A DNA stretch of 64,000 bases from Mucilaginibacter sp. OK098 (GCF_900142915.1 NZ_FRCM01000003.1:372504-436503), one strand, 5' to 3'. Shown: positions 7,416 through 14,580, counted from the stretch's first letter. The notes: generated by a model not told the origin, from the letters alone. Numbers and translations: made by a program.

Positions 7416-8801
7416 TTAATCCTCCAATGCCAGGAAAAGGTTATTTAATGATTCAGCATACAGCGGGTGGGCAAAAACGCAGTAGCGGATCTGCTCATAA
7501 GTAATATTACCCATCATGGCCATTTGCAGTACGGTCATGATCTCGCCGCCTTCCTGCCCCAATACAGCTGCGCCCAGGATCTTTTTAGTATCCGGGTCAA
7601 CCACCGCTTTCATAAAGCCGCGGGTATCACCGGTTTCAATGGCACGGGCCACATGAGCCATAGGCAGCTTTGCTACTTTATACTTAATGCCCAGCTTTTT
7701 TGCTTCGTTTTCGCTCAGACCTATCCGGCCCAATTGCGGATCGGTAAACATGCAGTATGGAACCGGCCTGTCTTTTATCGTTAGTTTTTGTTTCTCTATT
7801 AAATTGCGGTAAACTATAGTGTAGTCATTATAGCTGATATGCGTAAATGCCGGCCCGGGCTTTACATCGCCCAAAGCATAAATACCTTTCACGTTGGTTT
7901 CCAGTTTATCGTTTATAATGATAAACCCCTTATCATCAACCTTAACCCCGGTTGAATCAAGGTTTAGCGATTTTGACTGCGGTGTGCGCCCAACCGCTAT
8001 CAACACATGCGAGCATTTTATCTTTTCTTCCTTACCGTCTTTGCTGATGGTGGCTACTATATTTCCACCGGTTTTCTTTTTAAACCTGGTAGCGCTGGCA
8101 TTAGTATGAATGGCGATCTTCTCATCCTTCAAAATTTTGGTTAACGCCTCTGAAATATCCTCATCCTCGCGCGATACTATCCTGCCTGATCTTTCAATAA
8201 CGGTAACCTTGCTCCCAAACCTGCGGAACATCTGCCCAAACTCCAGCCCTATGTAATTACCGCCAATCACCAATAAATGTTCCGGAATGTGATCCAGCTC
8301 CATAATTGATGTTGAATCAAGGTAACCGATATCATTTATCCCTTCAATTTCGGGCACAAAGGGTTTGGCGCCCGTATTTATAAATATCAGGTCGGCTTTA
8401 AGCTCTTTTTCCCTGCCACTGTTTAGCTTTACCGAAATGGTTTTTTCCCCGGTAAATACCGCCTCGCCAAAAAGCAGGTCGAGGTTTTGAGTTTTTTCAA
8501 TGCCCTTTTGGTTGCCCTCACGCGCTTGGTGAACAATATCGTCCTTCCGCTTTTTTATCTTCGGCATATCAACCGAAAAGTTTTTTATTTTAACGCCAAG
8601 CGGCCCGCTGTTAGCCGCCAGGTAAGCCATTTTAGCCGATGCAACCATGGTTTTGGTGGGGGTGCAGCCGTCATTAACGCAGGTGCCGCCAACCCATCGC
8701 TTTTCAATTATCGCTGTCTTTTTTCCGGCAGCAGCCAACTTTCTTGCCAGTGGCCCGCCAGCCTGTCCGGCGCCAATTATAATTGCATCGTATTGCTTCA
8801 T
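7416..8801 (-). CDS. FAD-dependent pyridine nucleotide-disulfide oxidoreductase (MerA/lipoamide dehydrogenase-like)
   Basis: A 461-residue flavoenzyme. FAD binding: IIIGAGQAGGPLARKL near the start. Redox-active disulfide: GGTCVNDGCTPTKT (C41, C46). NAD(P)H binding: LLVIGGNYIGLEFGQMF. Second FAD motif: GIYALGDVKPGPAFTH. Dimerisation domain from about 345, ending FAHPLYAESLNNL, where H445 and E450 supply the His-Glu pair needed for disulfide reduction. Databases often label such proteins mercuric reductase, but there is no heavy-metal-binding N-terminal domain and no C-terminal Cys pair, so Hg(II) reduction is unlikely. It sits inside the ergothioneine operon, 2 bp after the DUF427 gene. A role in reducing ergothioneine disulfide or a thiol intermediate is attractive but purely inferred. 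Confidence 0.9.
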   Translation of the reverse strand: MKQYDAIIIGAGQAGGPLARKLAAAGKKTAIIEKRWVGGTCVNDGCTPTKTMVASAKMAYLAANSGPLGVKIKNFSVDMPKIKKRKDDIVHQAREGNQKGIEKTQNLDLLFGEAVFTGEKTISVKLNSGREKELKADLIFINTGAKPFVPEIEGINDIGYLDSTSIMELDHIPEHLLVIGGNYIGLEFGQMFRRFGSKVTVIERSGRIVSREDEDISEALTKILKDEKIAIHTNASATRFKKKTGGNIVATISKDGKEEKIKCSHVLIAVGRTPQSKSLNLDSTGVKVDDKGFIIINDKLETNVKGIYALGDVKPGPAFTHISYNDYTIVYRNLIEKQKLTIKDRPVPYCMFTDPQLGRIGLSENEAKKLGIKYKVAKLPMAHVARAIETGDTRGFMKAVVDPDTKKILGAAVLGQEGGEIMTVLQMAMMGNITYEQIRYCVFAHPLYAESLNNLFLALED

Positions 8802-8803
8802 GT

Positions 8804-9085
8804 TTATTCGGTTATTTTAACACCTTTCCAAAACGCCACATAGCCGGTTATGTTTGCTGCTGCGGGTTTAGGCTCGGGATAATACCATGCTGCATCGGGG
8901 TTTTGCATTCCGTCAACATCCAGGCTGTAGTATGATGCCAGGCCTTTCCATGGGCAGGTAGTATGCACAGGTGAAGGCTTAAGGTATTCGACCTTTACAC
9001 TGTCTATCGGGAAATAATGATTATTTTCAACCACAACGGTATCATTGCTTTCGGCAATTACCTGGTTGTTCCATGTAGCTTTCAT
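8804..9085 (-). CDS. DUF427 domain protein
   Basis: A 93-residue protein that is all DUF427: the motifs FPIDSVKVEYLKPS, TTCPWKGLASYYSL and DAAWYYPEPKPAA are diagnostic. There is no signal peptide, so it is presumably cytoplasmic. The biochemical function of the family is not established; the conserved CPWKG and Tyr/Trp residues suggest a small beta-fold ligand or nucleotide-binding pocket. It is the first gene of the six-gene operon leading to egtD and lies only 2 bp before the reductase, so it is translationally linked. The ATG at 9083-9085 follows an AT-rich leader with TATCTTTA about 30 bp upstream, one base from the -7 consensus. Confidence 0.9.
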   Translation of the reverse strand: MKATWNNQVIAESNDTVVVENNHYFPIDSVKVEYLKPSPVHTTCPWKGLASYYSLDVDGMQNPDAAWYYPEPKPAAANITGYVAFWKGVKITE

Positions 9086-9132
9086 AATTAGTATGTATTT
9101 ATTTATAAAGATAGGTGGTTAATTTGAATTTC

Positions 9133-9278
9133 AAGTCGGAAAAGTCAGCAAAGTCCGGAAGACCGTAAAGTCAGGCCGGTAAAAAAGAAGAGACCGGAAG
9201 CCTGGAAACTGTAATGGAATTGCCACATTTTTCAGCTTAAAATGCAGCTTCTTCCGGACTTTCGGACTTTTTCGACTT
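9133..9278. repeat. Inverted repeat with 30-bp arms upstream of tRNA-Glu
   Basis: The arm 9133-9162 (AAGTCGGAAAAGTC...GTCCGGAAGA) is nearly the reverse complement of 9250-9278 (TCTTCCGGACTTTCGG...). The two share an exact TCTTCCGGACTTT/AAAGTCCGGAAGA block and are separated by about 87 bp. The internal GACCGGAAGCC repeats the same theme. Such agtccggaa spacers look like a lineage-specific intergenic repeat. The 305-bp stretch 9086-9390 holds only this repeat and the tRNA promoter. Confidence 0.55.
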
Positions 9279-9327
9279 TCGGACTAAAAAAATTTCAAAT
9301 AATATTTTTAATTTATCATTAAACGTA

Positions 9328-9335
9328 TATCTTTG
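9328..9335 (+). promoter_or_regulatory. -7 promoter box for tRNA-Glu
   Basis: TATCTTTG matches the Bacteroidota -7 consensus TAnnTTTG exactly and lies 55 bp before the first base of the tRNA. The region 20-25 bp upstream is a T-rich ATTTTTAATTT rather than a clear TTTG -33 box. Confidence 0.6.
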
Positions 9336-9390
9336 CAATCCCAAAATAAGGGTTACCAAATCCAAAATCATTGGGAAAATGCCTTAAAAA

Positions 9391-9465
9391 GGCCCGTTCG
9401 TCTAGGGGTTAGGACGTTAGATTTTCATTCTAGAAACAGGGGTTCGATTCCCCTACGGGCTACCA
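9391..9465 (+). tRNA. tRNA-Glu (anticodon TTC)
   Basis: The cloverleaf can be drawn by hand. The acceptor GGCCCGT (9391-9397) pairs with ACGGGCT (first pair G-T); the D arm is GTCT/GGAC; the anticodon stem TTAGA/TCTAG encloses loop TTTTCAT with anticodon TTC at 9424-9426; the T arm is AGGGG-TTCGATT-CCCCT. Discriminator A and an encoded CCA end at 9465. It is transcribed from the TATCTTTG box upstream and followed by an intrinsic terminator. Its 3' half is overlapped by the C-terminal codons of a serine recombinase remnant on the other strand, a sign of use as an integration site. Confidence 0.96.
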
Positions 9466-10429
9466 GAGGGGAAAGGTTATCAAAAGATAACTTTTCCCCT
9501 TTTTTTATGCTTCGTAACTGCCTGTTAATCTGCAAGATAAACTCAAGTAGTTCGCTAAGTCGAGGGGTTCGATGTGCCTTTCCGTCGAAACACAGATTTT
9601 TAGGGTACATCGAACCGATCAGTTTACGCTTTTCAACGATACCAGCAGATTTATAATGCAGCTGTATGTTGGAATATTTTTCGATAACAATATCCAATAA
9701 GCCTTCGATAGTTTTCATTCCATCGGCCTTATTAGGCATGTCTGCAAGCTTTGCTTCCAGTATCCTTAAGGCTTCGCTGCATTCTGATTTAATTGCCTTA
9801 AAGTCCTCCGCATCTATATCTTCCATCATAAACCGCTTACGGGCATCGGAGAGTATTTTCTCCTGTTCTTCAATATGCTCAGCTATAACTCTGCGTCCGT
9901 CTGATCCCGTTTTATGTTCTGATTGAAAGACATCCATTACTATTTGTTTATAGAAATCACCGATACCGGGAGCAAGCTGAAAGTTCAACAACTCGTTCTC
10001 AAAGTACTCGTTGACAGTTGCCGCCTTAAAGCGGCATTTGCACTTGCCTGTGCAATGGTAATAGTGAAAGTAATTACCATGCCTGCCTCTTGATGCGCTG
10101 CCGGTAAGCATCCGCTGGCAATCAGGGCACTCTAAAAAGCCCCGTAGCGGCAACATATCTCTCGAAACGAACTTAGTAGCCGTTTGTCTTTTATTTCCGT
10201 TCAATACGTCCTGAACCTCATAAAACAAGGCCTCAGATATAATCGGCTCATGCTGTCCCTTAACGAACTGGATTTCTTCATCTTCATATGGTGGAACAAC
10301 GATGGTTCCGCAATAAATAGGGTTACGAATGATTTTCCAAAAGTTATTTCTTTCACATTTCAAACCTTTGATACACCGCCGATTCAGAGCTATTTCCATT
10401 CGGGTAATTAGTTGGCCAGGGTAATTCAC
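9425..10429 (-). pseudogene. Truncated large serine recombinase, catalytic domain missing
   Basis: An open frame of 334 codons beginning with GTG, preceded directly by an in-frame TGA. It corresponds to the C-terminal part of a large serine recombinase: the end of the Recombinase domain (FWKIIRNPIYCGTIVVPPY, KGQHEPIIS), a zinc ribbon (LECPDCQRML ... YHCTGKCKCRF) and a coiled-coil region (EEQEKILSDARKRFMMEDID). The N-terminal resolvase domain with the catalytic Ser and Arg is absent, and the region upstream is occupied by the SnoaL-like gene, so it cannot recombine DNA. The last codons (SPLVARRGIEPLFLE) are read antisense through the terminator and the 3' part of tRNA-Glu, the usual appearance of an integrase gene adjoining its tRNA attachment site. 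Confidence 0.82.
9468..9506 (+). terminator. Intrinsic terminator after tRNA-Glu
   Basis: GGGGAAAGGTTATC (9468-9481) pairs with GATAACTTTTCCCC (9486-9499) around an AAAA loop, with one G-T pair, and is followed by seven T. It begins three bases after the tRNA CCA. Confidence 0.9.
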
Positions 10430-10455
10430 TCACTGCATCTCATCTAAACAGGGAT

Positions 10456-10986
10456 TTACGGCGTTGACAATCTTTTGTCTTCCCAATAAATAACCAGTTT
10501 TCTTTTTACAAACAGCCATAGGTTATTTTGACGGGTATAAGTATCATAATAACGAATAGCTTCTGTTTGTAATGTCCTTTTCCCGTCTTCAAAAAAGATA
10601 TGATGGGCAAGACATTGGACGGTCCCGGTTGTATCATCCCCGAATTTGATCGAGTTCTGTCCGTTAAGATGAAACGTCATATCATATTTTTTTAGGCCAT
10701 TGAACACTTCTTCTAATTGTTTGCGCCCTTTCAACACGAAAACAGGCTTACTTGTATCGGGCTCTGACCTATAAATTTCCAGCGTACCATTTTCAACAAA
10801 AAGAGCCGCCTGCCGTTGAGCATTGGTCCTGTCCGCATAATAGGCAAAACTGTCAACTAACTGGCGTATAGCCATGTAATTTCTGAATTCATTTGAATTT
10901 AGTTGCGTTACGGAATCCGGGACGGACTGCGATTTTACAGAGAAAGCCTGTGTTATAAATAACAGAATGATTGTTACATTTTTCAT
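10456..10986 (-). CDS. Exported SnoaL/NTF2-like protein
   Basis: A 176-residue protein with a signal peptide (MKNVTIILLFITQAFSVKSQS) and a SnoaL-like fold: the helix NYMAIRQLVDSFAYYADRTNAQRQAALF, then ENGTLEIYR and a strand-rich half ending TRQNNLWLFVKRKLVIYWED. Members are ligand-binding or small isomerase/dehydratase folds; no catalytic assignment is possible. It stands alone between the recombinase remnant and the SRPBCC-RibD gene on the same strand, inside the tRNA-Glu-associated accessory region. Confidence 0.8.
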   Translation of the reverse strand: MKNVTIILLFITQAFSVKSQSVPDSVTQLNSNEFRNYMAIRQLVDSFAYYADRTNAQRQAALFVENGTLEIYRSEPDTSKPVFVLKGRKQLEEVFNGLKKYDMTFHLNGQNSIKFGDDTTGTVQCLAHHIFFEDGKRTLQTEAIRYYDTYTRQNNLWLFVKRKLVIYWEDKRLSTP

Positions 10987-11126
10987 ATGGTGGATTTGAA
11001 TTTGCCGACCCTCAGCTTTTATATATCGTCCTGGATCATTAATCTATTGATGATTTGTTAAGGAAATTTTCAAAAACTTAATTCGTTAGTTTCAGTGACC
11101 GCTAACATCCTGTCAGCGGTTCGTTG

Positions 11127-12203
11127 TTATTGCCTGTCCACTGTGTAATTCAGTTCAGTTACCCCGCAAGTAAATTGTCGGGTAGTCAACAGGTTTAGTT
11201 TTATTTTGTCTTTGATGTCAGTAAACAATGGAATGCCTTGTCCAAGAATAATTGGATTAACAAATAGCCAGTAGCCATCAATTAAGTTCTGTTGAATAAG
11301 TGCATGTGTGGCTGTCGGGCTGCCAAAAAGCAGGATTTCTCCACCTGCCTGTTGTTTTATTTCGTTTATTTTATCCGAAACGTTGTCGCTGATAATTGTT
11401 GTATCAGTCAAACCCGCGTCTTTCATTGTTTTCGATAAAACAACCTTGTGAGCTTTGTTATACCACTTTGAATGTTCCATGTCGTGCTTGCTCGCATCCG
11501 GCTTGTCTCCTGCGGTGGGCCAGTAATTTTCCATCATCCGGTAAGTTACGCGTCCATATAACGCCGTATCGGTTTCGCCTATCCGCTTACCGACATGATC
11601 AAAAATTTCTTCACCAAGTTTGATCCAGTTCATCTCTCCATTCGGTCCTGCCACAAAACCGTCAAGCGATATGTGCATAAATGAAATTATCTTTCTCATA
11701 TTTTCTATTTTTTTTGGTTTATTAATGGGTTTGTTACTTGCTAATATTTTAATATAGTTTTCAAGTCGATCTAAAGTCTGCTTGGCGCCTTCAATGGCCT
11801 TAACCCTTCTGTTTAATTCTTCAATAATTGCTTTTGACTTGAACACTGACTTCATTGTCAATAATGTTTTTCCTTCAACCTCCTCAAATAAAATGGACAC
11901 TGTAAAGTTGTAATCTTCGCTTTCCCCGAAATGTTTATAAGATAAAAGGGAAGGTTTCATTACTTCCAAGTACTCAATTTTGTTATCAAAATCCTGCCCC
12001 CAACCATGCATAACAGAGTCCAAAATTTTGCCGGTTCCTACATTCATTGATCTTATAGTTAGCGAAAACCCATCCGGCCCCCACCATTCCTTGATATGTT
12101 CCGGGGTGGTCCATACTTCCCAAACCAAATCCCTTGGGGCATCGAGAATCTTTGTATGTATAAGCATGTTCTCTTCTTGTTTGAACGTATTATACTTTTC
12201 CAT
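11127..12203 (-). CDS. SRPBCC (AHSA1-type) domain fused to RibD C-terminal (dihydrofolate reductase-like) domain
   Basis: One open frame of 358 codons with two domains that are normally separate proteins. Residues 12-150 are an AHSA1/START-like SRPBCC domain (ILDAPRDLVWEVWTTPEHIKEWWGP). Residues 168-358 are a RibD_C/DHFR-like domain (ISFMHISLDGFVAGPNGEMNW, LYGRVTYRMMENYWP, GGEILLFGSPTATHALIQ, VNPIILGQGIPLF). The junction ASNKPINKPKKIENM is Lys/Pro-rich; M168 (codon at 11702-11700) could be the ancestral start of the second gene. The substrate of the reductase-like part is unknown. The gene follows arsR by 4 bp, a common ArsR-SRPBCC pairing, and is probably repressed by it. The start could also be M13. 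Confidence 0.85.
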   Translation of the reverse strand: MEKYNTFKQEENMLIHTKILDAPRDLVWEVWTTPEHIKEWWGPDGFSLTIRSMNVGTGKILDSVMHGWGQDFDNKIEYLEVMKPSLLSYKHFGESEDYNFTVSILFEEVEGKTLLTMKSVFKSKAIIEELNRRVKAIEGAKQTLDRLENYIKILASNKPINKPKKIENMRKIISFMHISLDGFVAGPNGEMNWIKLGEEIFDHVGKRIGETDTALYGRVTYRMMENYWPTAGDKPDASKHDMEHSKWYNKAHKVVLSKTMKDAGLTDTTIISDNVSDKINEIKQQAGGEILLFGSPTATHALIQQNLIDGYWLFVNPIILGQGIPLFTDIKDKIKLNLLTTRQFTCGVTELNYTVDRQ

Positions 12204-12207
12204 TTTT

Positions 12208-12534
12208 CTATTTCTTCTTTTTTTGAATTTTAGCCAGATAGCTTTCCAACGAGTCCAGTTTATTGTCCCAAAATTTTCGGTATTGATCTACCCAATCCGT
12301 GACTTCACTTAATTTTTCGAGTTTAGCTTCGCAATATCTTTCCCTGCCTTGCTTTTTGATCACAATAAGACCGCAATCATTAAGGTATTGGACATGTAAT
12401 GAAACTGCTTGCCGGGTAATATTAAACTCCTGGGCAATAGCATTAACATTGAGTGATTTCTGAGCCAGCATACCTATAATTTGTCTACGAGTCGGATCTG
12501 CTATTGCTTGAAAGATGTCTCTTGTTTGTATCAT
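12208..12534 (-). CDS. ArsR-family winged-helix repressor
   Basis: A 108-residue ArsR regulator when started at ATG 12532-12534 (MIQTRDIFQAIADPTRRQII). The frame is open 56 codons further upstream, but that part is not conserved-looking and would cover the promoter. The HTH is LNVNAIAQEFNITRQAVSLHVQYLNDCGLI, followed by the wing KQGRERYCEAKLEKL. No metal-binding Cys motif is present in the recognition helix, so it belongs to the non-metal ArsR group that usually partners SRPBCC proteins, as here. It probably represses its own two-gene operon through the TGCGCAA repeats at its promoter. Confidence 0.9.
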   Translation of the reverse strand: MIQTRDIFQAIADPTRRQIIGMLAQKSLNVNAIAQEFNITRQAVSLHVQYLNDCGLIVIKKQGRERYCEAKLEKLSEVTDWVDQYRKFWDNKLDSLESYLAKIQKKKK

Positions 12535-12536
12535 AA

Positions 12537-12586
12537 TGCGCAAGTAATTGCTTGCAAATATATGCGCAAGGCTTGACTTGCGCAAA
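12537..12586 (-). promoter_or_regulatory. arsR promoter embedded in three TGCGCAA repeats
   Basis: On the minus strand TATATTTG (12562-12555) matches the -7 consensus TAnnTTTG exactly, and TTTG (12586-12583) stands 20 bp upstream as the -33 box. Three TGCGCAA heptamers (plus-strand 12537-12543, 12563-12569 and 12579-12585) cover the -33 box, the spacer and the start region. The leader to ATG 12534 would be only about 14 nt. This is the expected layout of an autorepressed operon; binding by the adjacent ArsR is inferred. Confidence 0.65.
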
Positions 12587-12818
12587 TTTATTTTAACTAT
12601 TCCTATAAAAAATAGACCAATTATCGTTTTCGGGCTTTGAGACAATACACTATACAGGAATTTGTTCCTTTTTCTAAAACGATGCTGATGCTGCACTTCC
12701 ATTAATGCGCTTACGATTTCAAAAAATAATTGACTACCGCGTACAAAACCAAGTAATCACATAATACCGGATTCCGATTAATATTTCAGCTTGCTAAAAG
12801 CCGAAAATTTTGCAAAAA

Positions 12819-12850
12819 GGGGTTCGAAAAGCTTCCCCTAGGGGCTACGA
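12819..12850 (+). other. Degenerate copy of the tRNA-Glu 3' end (attachment-site-like)
   Basis: GGGGTTCGA, a 5-base insert AAAGC, then TTCCCCTAGGGGCTACGA: apart from the insert, this matches the tRNA-Glu tail GGGGTTCGATTCCCCTACGGGCTACCA (9439-9465) at all but two positions. Like the tRNA it is followed directly by an intrinsic terminator. It may mark the far end of an element of about 3.4 kb integrated at tRNA-Glu. It is not a complete tRNA, since no matching 5' half is found before it. Confidence 0.55.
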
Positions 12851-12880
12851 AGCCGCTTTACGAAAGTAGAGCGGCTTTTT
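12851..12880 (+). terminator. Intrinsic terminator
   Basis: AGCCGCTTTAC (12851-12861) and GTAGAGCGGCT (12866-12876) form an 11-bp stem with a GAAA tetraloop, followed by a run of T. It follows directly on the tRNA-tail-like sequence. Confidence 0.85.
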
Positions 12881-12894
12881 GCATAAATGTTATC

Positions 12895-12945
12895 GCGAGT
12901 GTGGACACTCGCAACTATTTTTCGGTTAAGCGTGGACGCTTAACC
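12895..12945. repeat. Two adjacent hairpins with TGGA loops
   Basis: GCGAGTG-TGGA-CACTCGC (12895-12912) and GGTTAAGCG-TGGA-CGCTTAACC (12924-12945) are perfect palindromes with the same loop, 11 bp apart. They look like REP-type elements of the kind mobilised by Y1 (IS200-like) transposases; none is encoded here. The rest of 12946-13228 has no recognisable feature. Confidence 0.6.
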
Positions 12946-13228
12946 GGGCGTGCGGAAATAATTTCCTGATAATCAGTAAGTTATTTTTATTTTAGGCCTT
13001 CCTTAAAAAAACCGAACCTGAATTTTTGACTATAAAATCCAAGTAAAACAGGCCATCTAAGCTCTAAAACGGACTATTTTCCAGACCTCTTAATCAAATC
13101 TTCCAAAAACACTCAAAATTAACTTGCGTCTTTACTACGTGTTTTTAATTTAGAAAGACGCCTTATTTACCTTGTAAACGATTGTAATAAAGTCATAAAC
13201 AACTTGGATTGGAGATTCTGATGAACCA

Positions 13229-13275
13229 GACCACCTGATTCCGGCACAAGCTGACCATCAATTCCGGGGCAAACT
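13229..13275. repeat. Remnant of an IS21-type terminus
   Basis: Two tandem imperfect units, GACCACCTGATTCCGG+CACAAGCT (13229-13252) and GACCATCAATTCCGG+GGCAAACT (13253-13275). GACCACC/GATTCCGG multiple repeats are typical of the ends of IS21-family elements in this phylum. No IstA/IstB gene is nearby, so this is debris. Confidence 0.45.
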
Positions 13276-13278
13276 GTT

Positions 13279-13302
13279 AAACGCTCATTGGGGCGTTTTT
13301 TT
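13279..13302 (+). terminator. Intrinsic terminator
   Basis: AAACGCTC-ATTG-GGGCGTTT, an 8-bp stem with one T-G pair, followed by T5. It insulates the YdeI gene from upstream transcription. Confidence 0.75.
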
Positions 13303-13389
13303 ATTGCTTTTGGGGCTTTCTGAATCTGATTTCAAAAACATTTCTGTAAGTTAGTATCGGCTGTCCTGCTTTAAATGGACGGAGGCTAA

Positions 13390-13977
13390 ATGAGTACTAT
13401 AGAAAACAAGAAAGATGCTCCCATCAAATCATTTGCGTCTGCAAGTACGTGGGAGGAATGGCTTGCTGCCAATCATGCAAAGTCAGACGGTATCTGGCTG
13501 CGCATTTTCAACAAAGAGTCGGGTGAAAAAACCGTTACATATGCAGAAGCACTCGACGAAGCACTCTGTTATGGTTGGATTGACGGACAAAAGAAGAAAG
13601 TTGACAGTGATTCCTGGATCCAGAAATTCACGCCGCGCCGGGCACGTAGTATATGGTCTAAACGAAACGTCGAACATATTGAACGGCTTACGGACGAAAA
13701 GAGAATGAAAGCCGCCGGATTGGAGGCCTTTGAAGACGCAAAGAAAGACGGGCGACTAGCGGCCGCATATGATTCACCTTCCAATTCGACAACCCCTGAC
13801 GATTTTCTCAAACTCCTTGAAAAAAACAAAAAGGCAAAAGCTTTTTTCAACTCGTTGAACAAAACCAACAAATATGCAATCACCTGGCGGCTTCAGACCG
13901 CCAAAAAACCGGAGACCCGCGAAAAGCGAATGAACATTATCCTGGAGATGCTGGCTAAGGGCGAGAAATTTCATTAG
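13390..13977 (+). CDS. YdeI/OmdA-family protein
   Basis: A 195-residue protein of the YdeI (bacteriocin-protection / OmpD-associated) family. WEEWLAANHAKSDGIWLRIF, YAEALDEALCYGWIDGQKKKVD, IQKFTPRRARSIWSKRN and the C-terminal helical NKTNKYAITWRLQTAKKPETREKRMNII-type segment are diagnostic. No signal peptide, so cytoplasmic. Related proteins have been linked to peptide resistance, but the molecular activity is unknown. The start has a strong Shine-Dalgarno-like GGAGG six bases before ATG, unusual in this phylum and perhaps a sign of transfer. It lies between two terminators within accessory DNA. Confidence 0.88.
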   Translation: MSTIENKKDAPIKSFASASTWEEWLAANHAKSDGIWLRIFNKESGEKTVTYAEALDEALCYGWIDGQKKKVDSDSWIQKFTPRRARSIWSKRNVEHIERLTDEKRMKAAGLEAFEDAKKDGRLAAAYDSPSNSTTPDDFLKLLEKNKKAKAFFNSLNKTNKYAITWRLQTAKKPETREKRMNIILEMLAKGEKFH

Positions 13978-14530
13978 GTAAAAGAAACAGAAAGCAGCAC
14001 CGGATTCTCTTTTACTCCTTCGTCAGCAAACCCACCTGGCAGTGATTGAGCTATATTTTAGACAAAAATCGCCTGAAGAAAGATTACTTGAGCTATATAA
14101 AAGTGTCGAGGGTATTGAGCAAAAGATACCGGAATTAATAGCTGCCATAACTAAAATAGTTCCCATTCTCGCACTCTAAGCACTACTAAAAGAGAAACCC
14201 CTCAAGTCGGAAGATTTTTTTGGAGGATTTACTACTATAGCTATGAGCGTAAAGCAACTCATGATACTTCAAACCCAACTCATTGCGTAAGGTGCCAGGA
14301 TATGTGCTACTAAGAGGGATATTCGCGGCGCTGATTATCAAAACCTTAACATTATGTTAAGTAAAAAACGCAGAAATTTGAAGCCCTGGAAAAAGAGTAC
14401 CTTGAAAACCGCACATAACACATTGAATGTCAGCGAGTAAATACTTAGGTTTGAAACCTTAAAAACTCACTAATCGTTTCAAATCTTTAAGAAAAAAGTT
14501 CGAGATTCTGCCACTCACGGCTACAAACCA
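13978..14530. other. Gene debris without an intact gene
   Basis: A GTG-started frame of 45 codons (14042-14179) reads VIELYFRQKSPEERLLELYK and continues to a hydrophobic end PILAL; it is open upstream for about 15 more codons without a start. Another short frame (14242-14289, MSVKQLMILQTQLIA) follows. Both look like relics of a degraded gene rather than functional genes. At 14498-14525 GTTCGAGATTCTGCC...CGGCTACA loosely recalls a tRNA tail. Nothing else is recognisable. Confidence 0.35.
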
Positions 14531-14532
14531 TC

Positions 14533-14580
14533 ACAAACAAGTTGCTAACAATCTCATTATTAGCAACTTGTTTGTTTTAT
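14533..14580 (+). terminator. Strong inverted repeat, probable terminator
   Basis: ACAAACAAGTTGCTAA (14533-14548) and TTAGCAACTTGTTTGT (14560-14575) are perfect 16-bp complements around an 11-base loop, followed by TTTAT. Between here and 14701 no gene is seen; a run of nine C lies at about 14592. Confidence 0.65.

Noticed and set aside
7416-8801. Mercuric reductase as the function of the flavoenzyme
   Set aside because: There is no heavy-metal-binding domain, no C-terminal Cys pair and no mer genes nearby; the His-Glu pair fits a disulfide reductase.
9333-9656. Plus-strand frame of 107 codons
   Set aside because: It runs through the tRNA-Glu gene, its terminator and the antisense of the recombinase remnant, so it cannot be a real gene.
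12535-12702. N-terminal extension of the ArsR frame
   Set aside because: The extra 56 codons cover the exact -33/-7 promoter and the TGCGCAA repeats and lack homology-like sequence; the ATG at 12534 is the better start.
14498-14525. tRNA-tail-like sequence GTTCGAGATTCTGCC...CGGCTACA
   Set aside because: Its T-arm cannot be folded and no acceptor or anticodon part precedes it. The match to tRNA-Glu is too weak for a feature of its own.
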